Positions 28,173-36,595 of a stretch of 64,000 nt of DNA are shown here, piece after piece. Numbering within the stretch: position 1 is the stretch's first letter; the number at the start of each line of letters is the position of its first letter. Position numbers and translations under genes: made by a program. The stretch comes from Chitinophagaceae bacterium (GTDB lineage Bacteria > Bacteroidota > Bacteroidia > Chitinophagales > Chitinophagaceae): positions 38,147 to 102,146 of the forward strand of contig CANGIY010000016.1 in the NCBI GenBank assembly GCA_947454235.1, in the 5' to 3' direction. The notes under the pieces were generated by a model that did not search any database, had not been told where the DNA came from, and was given only the letters and a program-made list of their open reading frames with translations.

Positions 28173-28245
28173 ACCTCTGGTCTAAGGATTCCCTTAGACC
28201 CCCACCATTCAGGAAGCATGTGCTTCTAAAGTAAAGAATCATAGT
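28173..28245. repeat. Dispersed two-hairpin repeat, copy 2
   Basis: Hairpin 1 is GGTCTAAGG-ATTC-CCTTAGACC (28179-28200). Relative to copy 1, a stem pair has changed on both sides (C-G to A-T), preserving pairing. Then CCACCATTCAG, GAAGCATGTGCTTC and AAAGAATCATAGT, as in copy 1. Confidence 0.82.
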
Positions 28246-28429
28246 TCATTATTTAACAAGGCAAAGGCAGTATCTTAGCTATTTCTAATTCGTGCGCCTT
28301 GAGGAACTATTTTTATTGTTGTTTTTAACTGGATTCAAAGACGGGTATGCACAAAAGCACAGCTATGGAAGCCCCACTAGTACTCGTTTGAAACGAGTTT
28401 TAAGAGGCTGAGCGTTTGCAACCTGTTAA

Positions 28430-28472
28430 AGCAATTCTGGTCTAACGATTCCCCTTAGACCCTCCATTCACA
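28430..28472. repeat. Dispersed two-hairpin repeat, copy 3 (partial)
   Basis: GGTCTAACGATTC then CCCTTAGACC (28439-28461), followed by CTCCATTCAC. The second hairpin is absent, and hairpin 1 has one extra base and a mismatch. Confidence 0.68.
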
Positions 28473-28510
28473 AACCATCTCCCCCCTCAAAAAAATTCCT
28501 AATTGAAAAA

Positions 28511-31009
28511 CTACTCTAATTCCAGCTCAGGCTTCGCCTTACCGCCCATCAATTTAGCCAGACTAATGAAGAAGCCAAAAACGACGATAATAACCCCAAT
28601 CCACAGCACATTGATGAAAGGGAATACCAGTGCTTTGAGCACAATAAAATCGTCTTTAGGGTCGGTTTGGCGCACTTTAAGTTCAGCGTAGGCCGAGTCT
28701 TGCGATTTCACCACAATATTATCAAGGCGCGCGAATACATTCATTTCCTTGATGGTGTCTTCAATATGCGCTACGTACTCCCTGTTTTTGAAAATATAGA
28801 GCGGTTTGGCACTGTGTTGTTTGCCTTGTTTATCGAAAATGGTGAGGTTGGCAGCAACAGCAATATCGCTATCACCCGGCTTGTAACGCGGGTCTTTAAT
28901 GTCTTTATCAAACCCATTGAACACCATGAAACCGGCAGGCAAAAACGCAGTATCGCCCTTTTTATGCATGATATAAGTGCGGTAGCTGCTCGTGTCTGAT
29001 TTACTCTTATCTGTAGCCTGATTGATGAATGTGTAGATATCATGGCTCATGTAGTGCTTGGTATCAGGGTTCGCACTTAAGCCCATCTGGTTGCCCTTAG
29101 GGTTTATGAACGCGTCAGGGTACAGCATAAACGATTCCGTAACCTTCTGCGATGCCGAATCGTACTTTTCGAATCGTACTTTGTAATACACACGCTTGTC
29201 CTTACCCTCCACAGCACTATCACCAATGTAGGTAGCCGCGTAGTCGCCCACTGCCACAGGTATACCGAAAAACAAGATCACATTTTCCCTGTTTTCCTTC
29301 ATTTCAGCTTCCGCATTTCCTTTACCGAAATTGAGGATTTCGCCGGTCGTATTATACGATATTGGGTGTTTGTTGTAAGAAGAAAGCAGGATACCCAATA
29401 ACACAGCACCAAAGCCAAAGTGAGCCGTCACAGGTCCCAGGTTTTTAAATTTCAACTTTTGAACTGCAATACCATAATGCAAGCTTCCAACTATCGCAAA
29501 GCAGGTTGAAAACAACATAAAGCTATACTGCCATGTCGTAATCCGTTGACTGTAACCAATACCCATTGCCATTATAGCCGCCAGACCAGCAGCTATTGCA
29601 GCATTCGTCCATAGTTTTTTAGGGGTAGTGTCTTTGTACTTCATGTACATCGTAAGCCCCGAAAGGAAACCAATGATGATGGCAATCCATACATGGATGT
29701 CGTTATAGTGTTTAATCACGTCAACCGGTGGCGCCATCTCTTTACCCGAAATCATTTTCACGAGTGGTGCCCATACAGGTAGTGAAGTATCCCAAATAAT
29801 GGCTATGCCTGCGATAAACAATACAGCAGCGCCTATAAACATCCAAAATTCGCGTGAAAGCGTCGCCTCTTCTTCCTTGATGCGTGGCATTGTTTTCCAG
29901 CGGTACATCAGTAGCCCCAAACTCAATGCCAGGAAGCCTGCAATCACTACCAGTAAGTGATAATAAAGTGCTTGGCCATCGCCGGTAAAAGCGTGTACCG
30001 ATGTTTTACCAAGAATACCCGTACGGGTAAGGAATGTAGAATACCACACCAGCAGGTAGGTAAATATGAGGAATACGAAAGTGATAGGCAATGCCCTTTT
30101 TGTACTTCTGAATACCAATATAGTATGCAAGCCGCCAATAAGCGTGAGCCAAGGCACCAACGACGCGTTTTCAACGGGGTCCCAAGCCCAGTAGCCACCA
30201 AAGTTCAGACTTTCGTACGCCCATTTGCCACCCATCATTATACCCGTACCAAGTACAGCACCTGCCACCAATGTCCAGGCAATAGTAGGTTTCACGAATT
30301 CTTTATAATCGCCGCGCCAAAGTGCCGCCAGCGACAATGCAAATGGAACTATTGTCAATGCGAAGCCTAAGAAAAGCACCGGAGGGTGTATCACCATCCA
30401 GTAGTTCTGTAACGATACATTTAGACCGTTACCGTCTTTTACGAAGTCGAGGTAATTAGGCACCGAAAATATTGGGGCACCCTGCATCATATGACGCAAC
30501 AACACAAAAGGGGTACTACCTATCTTGATATCGTTACCTATATAAATACCTAAAATCATGGTACAAAGGACAGCCTGAACCAACGCTATGATGGTCATAG
30601 TGCGGGTTTCGAGTGTCTTGGCTGTCTTCATAATTACAACGCCTATGAGTGCCTGCCAGAATATCCAGAGCATGAAGCTACCTTCTTGCCCTTCCCAGAA
30701 ACAGGACAACAAGTATTTACCCGGCAAGTCGAGCGATGAATGTGACCATGCATAGTGGTACTCAAACAAGTGATTGGCGATTACATAGAACAATGCAGCA
30801 AATATGCCGATGATTGAAAATGTATGAATGCCAAAGCTCCACCTGCCCAGCCCAAGCCACGATTTGCTTTCAGATGGGTCTGCGGTTTCCGTTTTTACTG
30901 CACGGAAGTAACTAAAGCAACTGAATAACGATGCTACAAAGGCTGTAACGATGAATAAATAGCCTATTTGCCCCGGTAACAGGTGCTCTCCTTCAAATGT
31001 GTTCGTCAT
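28511..31009 (-). CDS. ccmF: Heme lyase CcmF/CcsA family cytochrome c maturation protein
   Basis: 832 residues from ATG 31009; an in-frame TTG 24 bases upstream sits at a -7-like ACCTTTG and is less likely. Many transmembrane helices. The tryptophan-rich WWD heme-handling motif is GGYWAWDPVENASLVPWL, with conserved His in VIHPPVLFLG. A large soluble segment (about residues 590-770) follows, as in CcmF. It should attach heme to apocytochrome c at the outer face of the inner membrane. ccmE lies 120 bases upstream in the same direction, so they are probably co-transcribed. Confidence 0.92.
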   Translation of the reverse strand: MTNTFEGEHLLPGQIGYLFIVTAFVASLFSCFSYFRAVKTETADPSESKSWLGLGRWSFGIHTFSIIGIFAALFYVIANHLFEYHYAWSHSSLDLPGKYLLSCFWEGQEGSFMLWIFWQALIGVVIMKTAKTLETRTMTIIALVQAVLCTMILGIYIGNDIKIGSTPFVLLRHMMQGAPIFSVPNYLDFVKDGNGLNVSLQNYWMVIHPPVLFLGFALTIVPFALSLAALWRGDYKEFVKPTIAWTLVAGAVLGTGIMMGGKWAYESLNFGGYWAWDPVENASLVPWLTLIGGLHTILVFRSTKRALPITFVFLIFTYLLVWYSTFLTRTGILGKTSVHAFTGDGQALYYHLLVVIAGFLALSLGLLMYRWKTMPRIKEEEATLSREFWMFIGAAVLFIAGIAIIWDTSLPVWAPLVKMISGKEMAPPVDVIKHYNDIHVWIAIIIGFLSGLTMYMKYKDTTPKKLWTNAAIAAGLAAIMAMGIGYSQRITTWQYSFMLFSTCFAIVGSLHYGIAVQKLKFKNLGPVTAHFGFGAVLLGILLSSYNKHPISYNTTGEILNFGKGNAEAEMKENRENVILFFGIPVAVGDYAATYIGDSAVEGKDKRVYYKVRFEKYDSASQKVTESFMLYPDAFINPKGNQMGLSANPDTKHYMSHDIYTFINQATDKSKSDTSSYRTYIMHKKGDTAFLPAGFMVFNGFDKDIKDPRYKPGDSDIAVAANLTIFDKQGKQHSAKPLYIFKNREYVAHIEDTIKEMNVFARLDNIVVKSQDSAYAELKVRQTDPKDDFIVLKALVFPFINVLWIGVIIVVFGFFISLAKLMGGKAKPELELE

Positions 31010-31129
31010 ATTCTGGATAACGATTTGGGGCAAAGGTCGTTAAGAATAGTCAAAAAACTAGCCCAACCCGCAATTGAAGGTATAAATAAAATAAAAGAAA
31101 GAAATGGAAAATACCTATCAGGTTGGCAA

Positions 31130-31525
31130 TTAGATTTTTTCCCCGATCGTTTGGTCGTTTTTATACTTAGAAGGGCATTTCATTTGTATGCCGCTGCATA
31201 TAAACTGGTCGCCCTGTACATGACCCTTCATCACCAATTGTTCTGATTTTTCGAGGTCGCGCGGAGGTGCACCCTTAATGAAAACCACCTGCTTTTCGTT
31301 ACCTGCCTTATCTTTAGCGAAGAAGGTAAACTTGTTTGGGTCGGTTTTAGCATCGTAGTTTACTGCCTTGGCTTTGTCTAAGAAACCAATCACATAAAAT
31401 TGCTTATCGGGTGCTTTTTCAGCCGACGAAAATGTCTCGTAGGTGCTGAAGTCAAGAAACTTAGCAGAGATACCGGCAATGGCAACAACAATAAGTAACA
31501 GGAGTGCGATGTGTGTTTTCTTCAT
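31130..31525 (-). CDS. ccmE: Cytochrome c maturation heme chaperone CcmE, CXXXY type
   Basis: 131 residues. One N-terminal transmembrane anchor, then the CcmE OB fold (FYVIGFLDKAKAV, FTFFAKD, VVFIKGAPPRDLEKSEQLVMKG). The usual heme-binding His of HDXXY is replaced by Cys in CPSKY (117-121), the CXXXY form known from some Ccm systems that lack CcmH. It hands heme to CcmF, encoded next in the operon. Confidence 0.92.
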   Translation of the reverse strand: MKKTHIALLLLIVVAIAGISAKFLDFSTYETFSSAEKAPDKQFYVIGFLDKAKAVNYDAKTDPNKFTFFAKDKAGNEKQVVFIKGAPPRDLEKSEQLVMKGHVQGDQFICSGIQMKCPSKYKNDQTIGEKI

Positions 31526-31658
31526 AACAAAGACAATTACTGCAAATTTAGATCATTTCGTTGTTCTAAAAACTGATTTTAATAGTTATTACAAATGCAT
31601 GGCTTCTGATAAACTGTTAAAAATCTACTTTTCTAAAATATAACAGCCGTTTTGGGGT

Positions 31659-31666
31659 TATGTTTG
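31659..31666 (+). promoter_or_regulatory. -7 promoter element overlapping a false start
   Basis: TATGTTTG is an exact TANNTTTG. It contains the upstream ATG at 31660, so that ATG cannot be the start of a transcript initiated here. The next in-frame ATG, 31675, is the likely start. Confidence 0.65.
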
Positions 31667-31674
31667 CAAGCGAA

Positions 31675-32820
31675 ATGAATGCACTTTTCAGGCTATTGGC
31701 AGCGGTGGCACTTGTTTGTACGGTTGTTGTTGCAACAGCACAAACACAGCAAACTAAAAAGCCATTACATATTGTGGGCAAAACCGGCTTTGACTCGGGT
31801 AGGGTGTTTTTGCTGCCCTTTGCCGGCTCAACCTATTATGCGGGCTCAGTAGCAAAAGAGTACAAGTTAAAGCGCGGCGGTGCTTTCGAATTCAACGATA
31901 GCATCGCTTACCCAACCGCATTTCTTATTGGTGTACGCGTGGGCACCGACTGGAAATACATGTCGAACGTATTCTTTACCGAATCTGGTGAGCAATATAT
32001 TTCATGCAAAGACAATAGAGTTACACCCTCAATCGAAAACGAAACTATGAGGGAATACATAGATGAATACCTGCCACGCTTCGATAGAGTCAATAAAGAC
32101 CTCGACAACCTGTACGATCTAAAAGACAGCATGGTGAAGCGGTTCCATCAAAAGATTCCGCCGTCAGTACAAGCTGACTGGGATGATAAGATGAGCGACA
32201 TTGCCCGTAAAGAAGATTTGATTTTATTGAAGTTCACGCAAAAACACCCAAAATCATTTATTCCCCTTTGGAAAATGGCAGAAATGCTCCCCGGTGGTTA
32301 CAAGTCTATTTTTGACTCAGTGTACAGCACACTCGATAATTCAGTGAAATACACGTTTACCGGGCAGCGTTTTAAAACCAACTTGGAAAATGTAAGAAGG
32401 CTGGATATCGGTAAAAAGTTCCCGCAACTTCAAGCTTATAACGCCAAACAACAAAAGGCCTACACACCCGATTTTGCGCATCTGGGTAAATACACTTTAG
32501 TTCATTTCTGGCTCAGTTCAAGCTACCCGAGCATCAGGCAATTTCCTGCATGGATTGATTTATACAAACACTATCATGATTCTTGCAGTTTCGATATTTT
32601 AAGCATTAGCGTCGATGATAAATCTTTCAGCGAAACATGGACTAAAACAATTGCTGAATACCACCCTCAATGGCAGCAGTTCATAGACTGGGATAAAAAA
32701 ATTGCAGAAACATACTGTATCGATTTTTGCCCTGTAAACTTTTTACTCGATGAAAAGGGCTTTATCCTGAAACGAAATATAACTCCTCAGGAAATGGAGC
32801 AGATTTTGAAAAACAGGTAA
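31675..32820 (+). CDS. Thioredoxin-like (TlpA/ResA) envelope protein lacking the active-site cysteines
   Basis: 381 residues from ATG 31675. Signal peptide MNALFRLLAAVALVCTVVVA. Residues about 25-240 form a DUF4369-like beta/helical region; the C-terminal 140 residues are a thioredoxin/AhpC-TSA-like fold (LVHFWLSSSYPSIRQFPAW, FDILSISVDD, CPVNFLLDEKGFILKR). The expected FWxxWCGPC is FWLSSSYPS, with both Cys lost, so thiol oxidoreductase activity is unlikely. It may act as a binding or scaffold protein. The stop codon abuts that of the convergent gene at 32821. Confidence 0.83.
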   Translation: MNALFRLLAAVALVCTVVVATAQTQQTKKPLHIVGKTGFDSGRVFLLPFAGSTYYAGSVAKEYKLKRGGAFEFNDSIAYPTAFLIGVRVGTDWKYMSNVFFTESGEQYISCKDNRVTPSIENETMREYIDEYLPRFDRVNKDLDNLYDLKDSMVKRFHQKIPPSVQADWDDKMSDIARKEDLILLKFTQKHPKSFIPLWKMAEMLPGGYKSIFDSVYSTLDNSVKYTFTGQRFKTNLENVRRLDIGKKFPQLQAYNAKQQKAYTPDFAHLGKYTLVHFWLSSSYPSIRQFPAWIDLYKHYHDSCSFDILSISVDDKSFSETWTKTIAEYHPQWQQFIDWDKKIAETYCIDFCPVNFLLDEKGFILKRNITPQEMEQILKNR

Positions 32821-33534
32821 TTATTTCTTCTTTTTGCCTTTTGGCTTTGCAATAAACCTACAGCAATAACCCACCGAAACACTCGATTGGTCGTTAAATC
32901 CTGCGTCAAGAAAAATGCTGCTTCTGCCTTGCACATAATACCGTGCGCCCACCCTAATGCTCGGTGAAACCGAATGCTGTACTGAAGTTATAGTGCTATC
33001 GCCTTGTGGAAGATTGGAATGTTTGATGCGGTTGAGCAATAAACCTGCACCCATGTACACATCAAGCTGTTTTATTTTAAACGCCTGATTCACGTGATAG
33101 GTAACATTAAGTCCCCAGCGTTGAATGGAAATTTTGTCACTTACATCGCGCTTAAATTTCACCAGCGAATCAGAAGAATTGAACAACTGGGAATAGTGAT
33201 TGATGAAATTATCGTACCCAAAAGTAGCTCCAATACCAAAATGCTTACTTACTCCGAGTTCCAATTGTCCAAAAACCGGATTTAACCCTGTAGATGTAGT
33301 TTTTAGAAAATTAGTAGGTAGCGAAGATGTATTTCTGTAGGCATCATCGACACCCATTGAAAATGTAGCGAGCACCACATTTTTATCGAAGGCATGAGTG
33401 AGTGTGTCTGCCAGAGTAGGCATATCTTTTTTCAGCATGGCCTTTGACTTACCTGCATTGAGCGGACTCTGGGCAAAAATAAATGCCACACAGGTCAGTT
33501 GCAGAAATGTAAGTGTAAGCCAAAGCTTTCTCAT
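32821..33534 (-). CDS. Probable outer-membrane beta-barrel protein
   Basis: 237 residues. Signal peptide MRKLWLTLTFLQLTCVAFIFAQ. The second half alternates hydrophobic and polar residues (FGQLELGVSKHFGIGATFGYD, RWGLNVTYHV, VYMGAGLLLNR, IRVGARYYVQG, IFLDAGFNDQSS), typical of an eight-strand barrel. A short Lys-rich tail (KPKGKKKK) follows. No specific function. Convergent, and immediately adjacent to the thioredoxin-like gene. Confidence 0.78.
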   Translation of the reverse strand: MRKLWLTLTFLQLTCVAFIFAQSPLNAGKSKAMLKKDMPTLADTLTHAFDKNVVLATFSMGVDDAYRNTSSLPTNFLKTTSTGLNPVFGQLELGVSKHFGIGATFGYDNFINHYSQLFNSSDSLVKFKRDVSDKISIQRWGLNVTYHVNQAFKIKQLDVYMGAGLLLNRIKHSNLPQGDSTITSVQHSVSPSIRVGARYYVQGRSSIFLDAGFNDQSSVSVGYCCRFIAKPKGKKKK

Positions 33535-33581
33535 ACCGCTTTTTATAACGAAGCTATAACAGTATTTATTGTATGCCTCTT

Positions 33582-33613
33582 AAAAAAATAAGCGCTCTCA
33601 ACTGAGAGCGCTT
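33582..33613 (-). terminator. Rho-independent terminator
   Basis: Perfect 11-bp stem AAGCGCTCTCA / TGAGAGCGCTT with a minus-strand T-run (plus-strand A's at 33582-33588). It ends the porin-like gene at 33640. Confidence 0.9.
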
Positions 33614-33639
33614 AAAAGATTTTATAGAATCAACTTTGA

Positions 33640-34350
33640 CTATTCGTCATCGTCCCTGCTTCTTTCTTTTTTCTTAGCTTTTGGTGCTGCGTCATCATCG
33701 TCAGCGTCCATTTTTCTGTGGTGAACTTCATCACCTGGCTCATGATGGCTGTGCATTTTGTGACCAGTGTTGAAGTTTTTGCTCAAACCAAGACCGAAAG
33801 AGTGACCGAAGTTGAAAGCGAAAGTATTTGTAGCGTTAGCAACGTCAGTGAATTTGTCAGTTGTATAACCAAGACCACCGATGTTAACGTTCAAGCAAAG
33901 AGCTTTACCGAAGTTGATACCAAGAGCCGGTGTGAAACCTGCGTAGATACCAGAATGTTTTGCAGTTGCTGGGTTGCCTTCGTTAGTGTGGTAACCACCT
34001 TGATAAGCGAAGTCAAATTGGCAATAGTAGAAGAAAGTTTCGCTTCTTCCGATGTAATGTGACCAACGACCGAAAGCGCCTAGGCGATACATGTTGTCAG
34101 TGTTCCTGATTGACGCAGCACTTTTCGTAGCATCTTGACCCCACATGATGTTACCACCAAGAGTCCAGTTGCGGTTGAATTGATAACCTAAACCGATATT
34201 AGCATCCCAGTTTGTGTTTTTGCTCAAGTCAGTGTTCCTTACAGTTTGTAAGTTCAAATCGCCATAAAGCAGGACGCTTTTTGGCTCCTGTGCATTGGCT
34301 GATGTTGCTAAAGTTCCTGCAGATATTAAAGCGAGGATCAGTCTTTTCAT
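33640..34350 (-). CDS. Outer-membrane beta-barrel protein with charged His/Asp/Lys-rich tail
   Basis: 236 residues from the ATG at 34350, which gives a clean signal peptide (MKRLILALISAGTLATSANAQ); the longer frame adds an unlikely 18 residues. Strands such as DANIGLGYQFNRNWTLGGNI, RLGAFGRWSHYIG, GFTPALGINFG and FNFGHSFGLGLSKNF indicate an OmpA/OprF-type barrel. After the last strand comes a 45-residue hydrophilic tail (HKMHSHHEPGDEVHHRK, then DADDDDAAPKAKKKERS). Function unknown. Confidence 0.82.
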   Translation of the reverse strand: MKRLILALISAGTLATSANAQEPKSVLLYGDLNLQTVRNTDLSKNTNWDANIGLGYQFNRNWTLGGNIMWGQDATKSAASIRNTDNMYRLGAFGRWSHYIGRSETFFYYCQFDFAYQGGYHTNEGNPATAKHSGIYAGFTPALGINFGKALCLNVNIGGLGYTTDKFTDVANATNTFAFNFGHSFGLGLSKNFNTGHKMHSHHEPGDEVHHRKMDADDDDAAPKAKKKERSRDDDE

Positions 34351-34662
34351 ATCAGATTGTGTTTTGTTTAGAATGCAAATATAATAGCGATTCCGAAAAA
34401 ACAATAGTCTTTACGAATTTATTTTTCAGCTATTTTATTCAAAGTACCGTTCACCGCAAATTTCATAAATAATTAACTCGGTTAAAGGGGCGTTAACTCA
34501 ATTGTGGATAAACCGCACTTTTGTGTTGATTTCTTTGAGTTTATTAACAGTTCAAAAAAATATATAAATGTTGCTCGCTTCCCTGAGCATGCTTTTTAAT
34601 CGGCTGAAAATCAATGAAAATTTTTCTAAAAAATTCAATCTCAATCAAATGCAAAGCAAAAA
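34351..34662. other. AT-rich intergenic region
   Basis: About 310 bases between two leftward genes. No open frame of note, no clear terminator for the rhomboid operon and no repeat recognised. Confidence 0.5.
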
Positions 34663-35280
34663 TTAGAGTATAGTACGGTGTAGGAAAGGCGCATTCATAA
34701 GTTCGTTCAGGAAGATGCGCAGAGATTCAGGGTGAACAAATAATGTGAATGCTAGTCCGTACAATGCACCCCACAGGTGTGCTCTATGCCCAATATTGTC
34801 CATTCCTCGTTTCGCCATGTAATAAGAATACACTAAGTACAACACTGCGTAGATGATAAAATAAATGGGAACAATAAAGTTGAACCTGATGATACCCCAT
34901 GGCTGAAACAATACCAATGGAAATAAAATAGCTGTTACAGCACCGCTTGCTCCACAAGCAATGTAATTGCGGTTGTTTTTATTGTCGGCAAAGTCGGGGA
35001 ACGAAGAAAGCGCCAGAGCCGATATATATAGTACGAGGTACTGTGTTTCTGTAAATAGTGTTCCTTCAATTGCATCACCAAAAAAATACAGCGTTATCAT
35101 ATTGAACGCCAGGTGAGGAATGCTGCCATGTACAAAACCTCCTGTAACAAATCGCCAGTACTCTTTGCGGTTGCTGTCAATTGCGTAAGGGTAAAAAGCC
35201 AGTTTATAAAACAGAGATTCATCTTTAAATGCCATCAAAGACACAATCACTGTAATTACTATTATACCTATGGTTATCAT
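34663..35280 (-). CDS. Rhomboid family intramembrane serine protease
   Basis: 205 residues with about six transmembrane helices. Rhomboid motifs: HGSIPHLAFNM (loop and helix 2), ACGASGAV (nucleophile Ser112 in GASG) and AHLWGALYG (catalytic His168). The Ser-His dyad is complete, so it should be an active protease. It overlaps the upstream DUF2167 gene by four bases (ATGA), indicating translational coupling. Confidence 0.92.
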   Translation of the reverse strand: MITIGIIVITVIVSLMAFKDESLFYKLAFYPYAIDSNRKEYWRFVTGGFVHGSIPHLAFNMITLYFFGDAIEGTLFTETQYLVLYISALALSSFPDFADNKNNRNYIACGASGAVTAILFPLVLFQPWGIIRFNFIVPIYFIIYAVLYLVYSYYMAKRGMDNIGHRAHLWGALYGLAFTLFVHPESLRIFLNELMNAPFLHRTIL

Positions 35281-36278
35281 GCGTTCGTTGAATTTTCATC
35301 AGCAGGAGGAAGCAATGCCTGTTCTTGTGCCGGAACCTCTTCCGCAGGCGCAAAGTTGTCGTCTTTTTTCTTTTTAGAGAATATTCCGCCGAGTTTTCTT
35401 TTGAATGCAGCAAAACCACCACCCACGGCAAGTAGTATCAGCTTAAAGTACTTTAAAATCATACCCAGAAAACCTACTTTAAGTAATAGTTTGCCTGCAA
35501 TCAATCCGCCAATACCATACGCTGCCACTTTATCCATCGACGGGTTGAAGTCTTTATATTTATTACCCTCGCCGAAGTTGGCCATTTTTAAAACCTCAGG
35601 GATGTGCGAACTAATATCTGCCAGCTCTTCCATGCTTCCTATAGCATTCAGGCTCAGCACACCCTTACGACCCAGTACTCTCACATCATAGTTAAGCGTG
35701 TAGCTCACGTCATTCCCTTTACCAACCCTTAGCTTTTTTGCCCAATGCAGTACTTTATTTTCTTTGTCGTAGTAAGGTTTTGCTGCCCATCCTTCAATGT
35801 GCAGAGGAGGGTAGCCTTCTTTTTCGCGTGCTTCATTTTCTTTCTCTTCTCCTTCTCTTATCTGTTTTAACAGATCGTCGTAGTCAATTTTATCCGCTTC
35901 CTCATCTTTTACATAGCCATCTTCTTTGTAAGTAACAATGAATGCCCAACCGTTTAGGTTCTTCAGACTAAAATCAGATTTCACCAACATACCAAGAATG
36001 TCAGGTCTTTCAGGGTTGTTCCATAATTTATGAATAATCATCTGGGCACTTTTCGCTGGTACAAACTTGTAGCCGGTGCCAACATTCATATCTATAATGT
36101 CGTTCACCTTTACTTTTCCGGTTTGGTAACCTATGCCTTTGTCTATAGAATCCAGAATAACTAAAGCTTCTTCTTGCGTATATTCTCTTTTACCTGAAGA
36201 ATCGAGTTGCTGGGCCAGGGTAGGCCTGGTAATGAACAAGCCAAGGAGTAATGCCAGTGCAAAGCATATTTTTTTCAT
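35277..36278 (-). CDS. DUF2167 family membrane protein
   Basis: 333 residues from the ATG at 36278, which gives the signal peptide MKKICFALALLLGLFITRP. The mature domain carries DUF2167-like blocks (YKFVPAKSAQMIIHKLWNNP, GMLVKSDF, GWAFIVTYKEDGYVKDEEAD, WAAKPYYDKENKVLHWAK, GRKGVLSLNAIG). Two hydrophobic segments near residue 265 (GIGGLIAGKLLLKVGFLGMI, FKLILLAVGGGFAAF) anchor it. An acidic/Pro-rich tail follows. Function unknown; coupled to a rhomboid protease. Confidence 0.87.
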   Translation of the reverse strand: MKKICFALALLLGLFITRPTLAQQLDSSGKREYTQEEALVILDSIDKGIGYQTGKVKVNDIIDMNVGTGYKFVPAKSAQMIIHKLWNNPERPDILGMLVKSDFSLKNLNGWAFIVTYKEDGYVKDEEADKIDYDDLLKQIREGEEKENEAREKEGYPPLHIEGWAAKPYYDKENKVLHWAKKLRVGKGNDVSYTLNYDVRVLGRKGVLSLNAIGSMEELADISSHIPEVLKMANFGEGNKYKDFNPSMDKVAAYGIGGLIAGKLLLKVGFLGMILKYFKLILLAVGGGFAAFKRKLGGIFSKKKKDDNFAPAEEVPAQEQALLPPADENSTNA

Positions 36279-36397
36279 GGTTCGAGTCTTGTGTTTGAAT
36301 GCCAACAAATATATATAGATATCTGTCGCGTTAGTAACGTAATACCCGGCACAGGGCTAAATTTTTTCGATTATTTTTTCTTTTTCGAGAAAAATTT

Positions 36398-36405
36398 TAT
36401 CTTTG
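36398..36405 (+). promoter_or_regulatory. -7 promoter element of tRNA-His
   Basis: TATCTTTG followed by GCACTCCC, identical over 15 bases to the first rRNA promoter at 63653. Confidence 0.8.
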
Positions 36406-36423
36406 CACTCCCTTAAACGGTAT

Positions 36424-36499
36424 GGAGGTGGTAGCTCAGCTTGGTTAGAGCATCAGATTGTGGTTCTGAGGGTCGAGGGTTCGAGCCCCTTTCGCCTCC
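36424..36499 (+). tRNA. tRNA-His (anticodon GTG)
   Basis: A complete cloverleaf can be drawn: acceptor GAGGTGG / TCGCCTC, D-stem GCTC/GAGC, anticodon stem TCAGA/TCTGA with loop TTGTGGT, and T-arm GAGGG-TTCGAGC-CCCTT. The extra G at -1 (36424) faces the discriminator C (36499), the identity element of tRNA-His. The CCA end is not encoded. Confidence 0.97.
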
Positions 36500-36511
36500 C
36501 TTAAATTTAAT

Positions 36512-36540
36512 AAAAAGAGTGCCGGAAGGCACTTTTTTTA
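36512..36540 (+). terminator. Rho-independent terminator after tRNA-His
   Basis: AAAAAGAGTGCC / GGCACTTTTTTT hairpin with GGAA loop and a T-run. Confidence 0.9.
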
Positions 36541-36552
36541 TGTACTTGTGTT

Positions 36553-36560
36553 TACATTTG
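36553..36560 (+). promoter_or_regulatory. -7 promoter element of the DUF3127 gene
   Basis: TACATTTG is an exact TANNTTTG. It overlaps a possible GTG start at 36548, which supports the ATG at 36596 as the true start. Confidence 0.62.
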
Positions 36561-36595
36561 TACTGCAACTCAGTAAAAAATTAAAACTAACATAT

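Larger units (their letters stand above)
27885..28510. other. Intergenic region holding repeat elements
   Basis: About 620 bases without a convincing gene. It contains copies 2 and 3 of the two-hairpin repeat, a CCTCGAGGTTCGAGG palindromic stretch near 28123 and a perfect hairpin ACTCGTTT / AAACGAGT near 28382-28398. It looks like an accumulation site for small repeats between two leftward operons. Confidence 0.55.

Noticed and set aside
27988..28185. 65-codon plus-strand frame between the multicopper oxidase and ccmF genes
   Set aside because: It overlaps the start of the two-hairpin repeat and shows no protein-like conservation or promoter.
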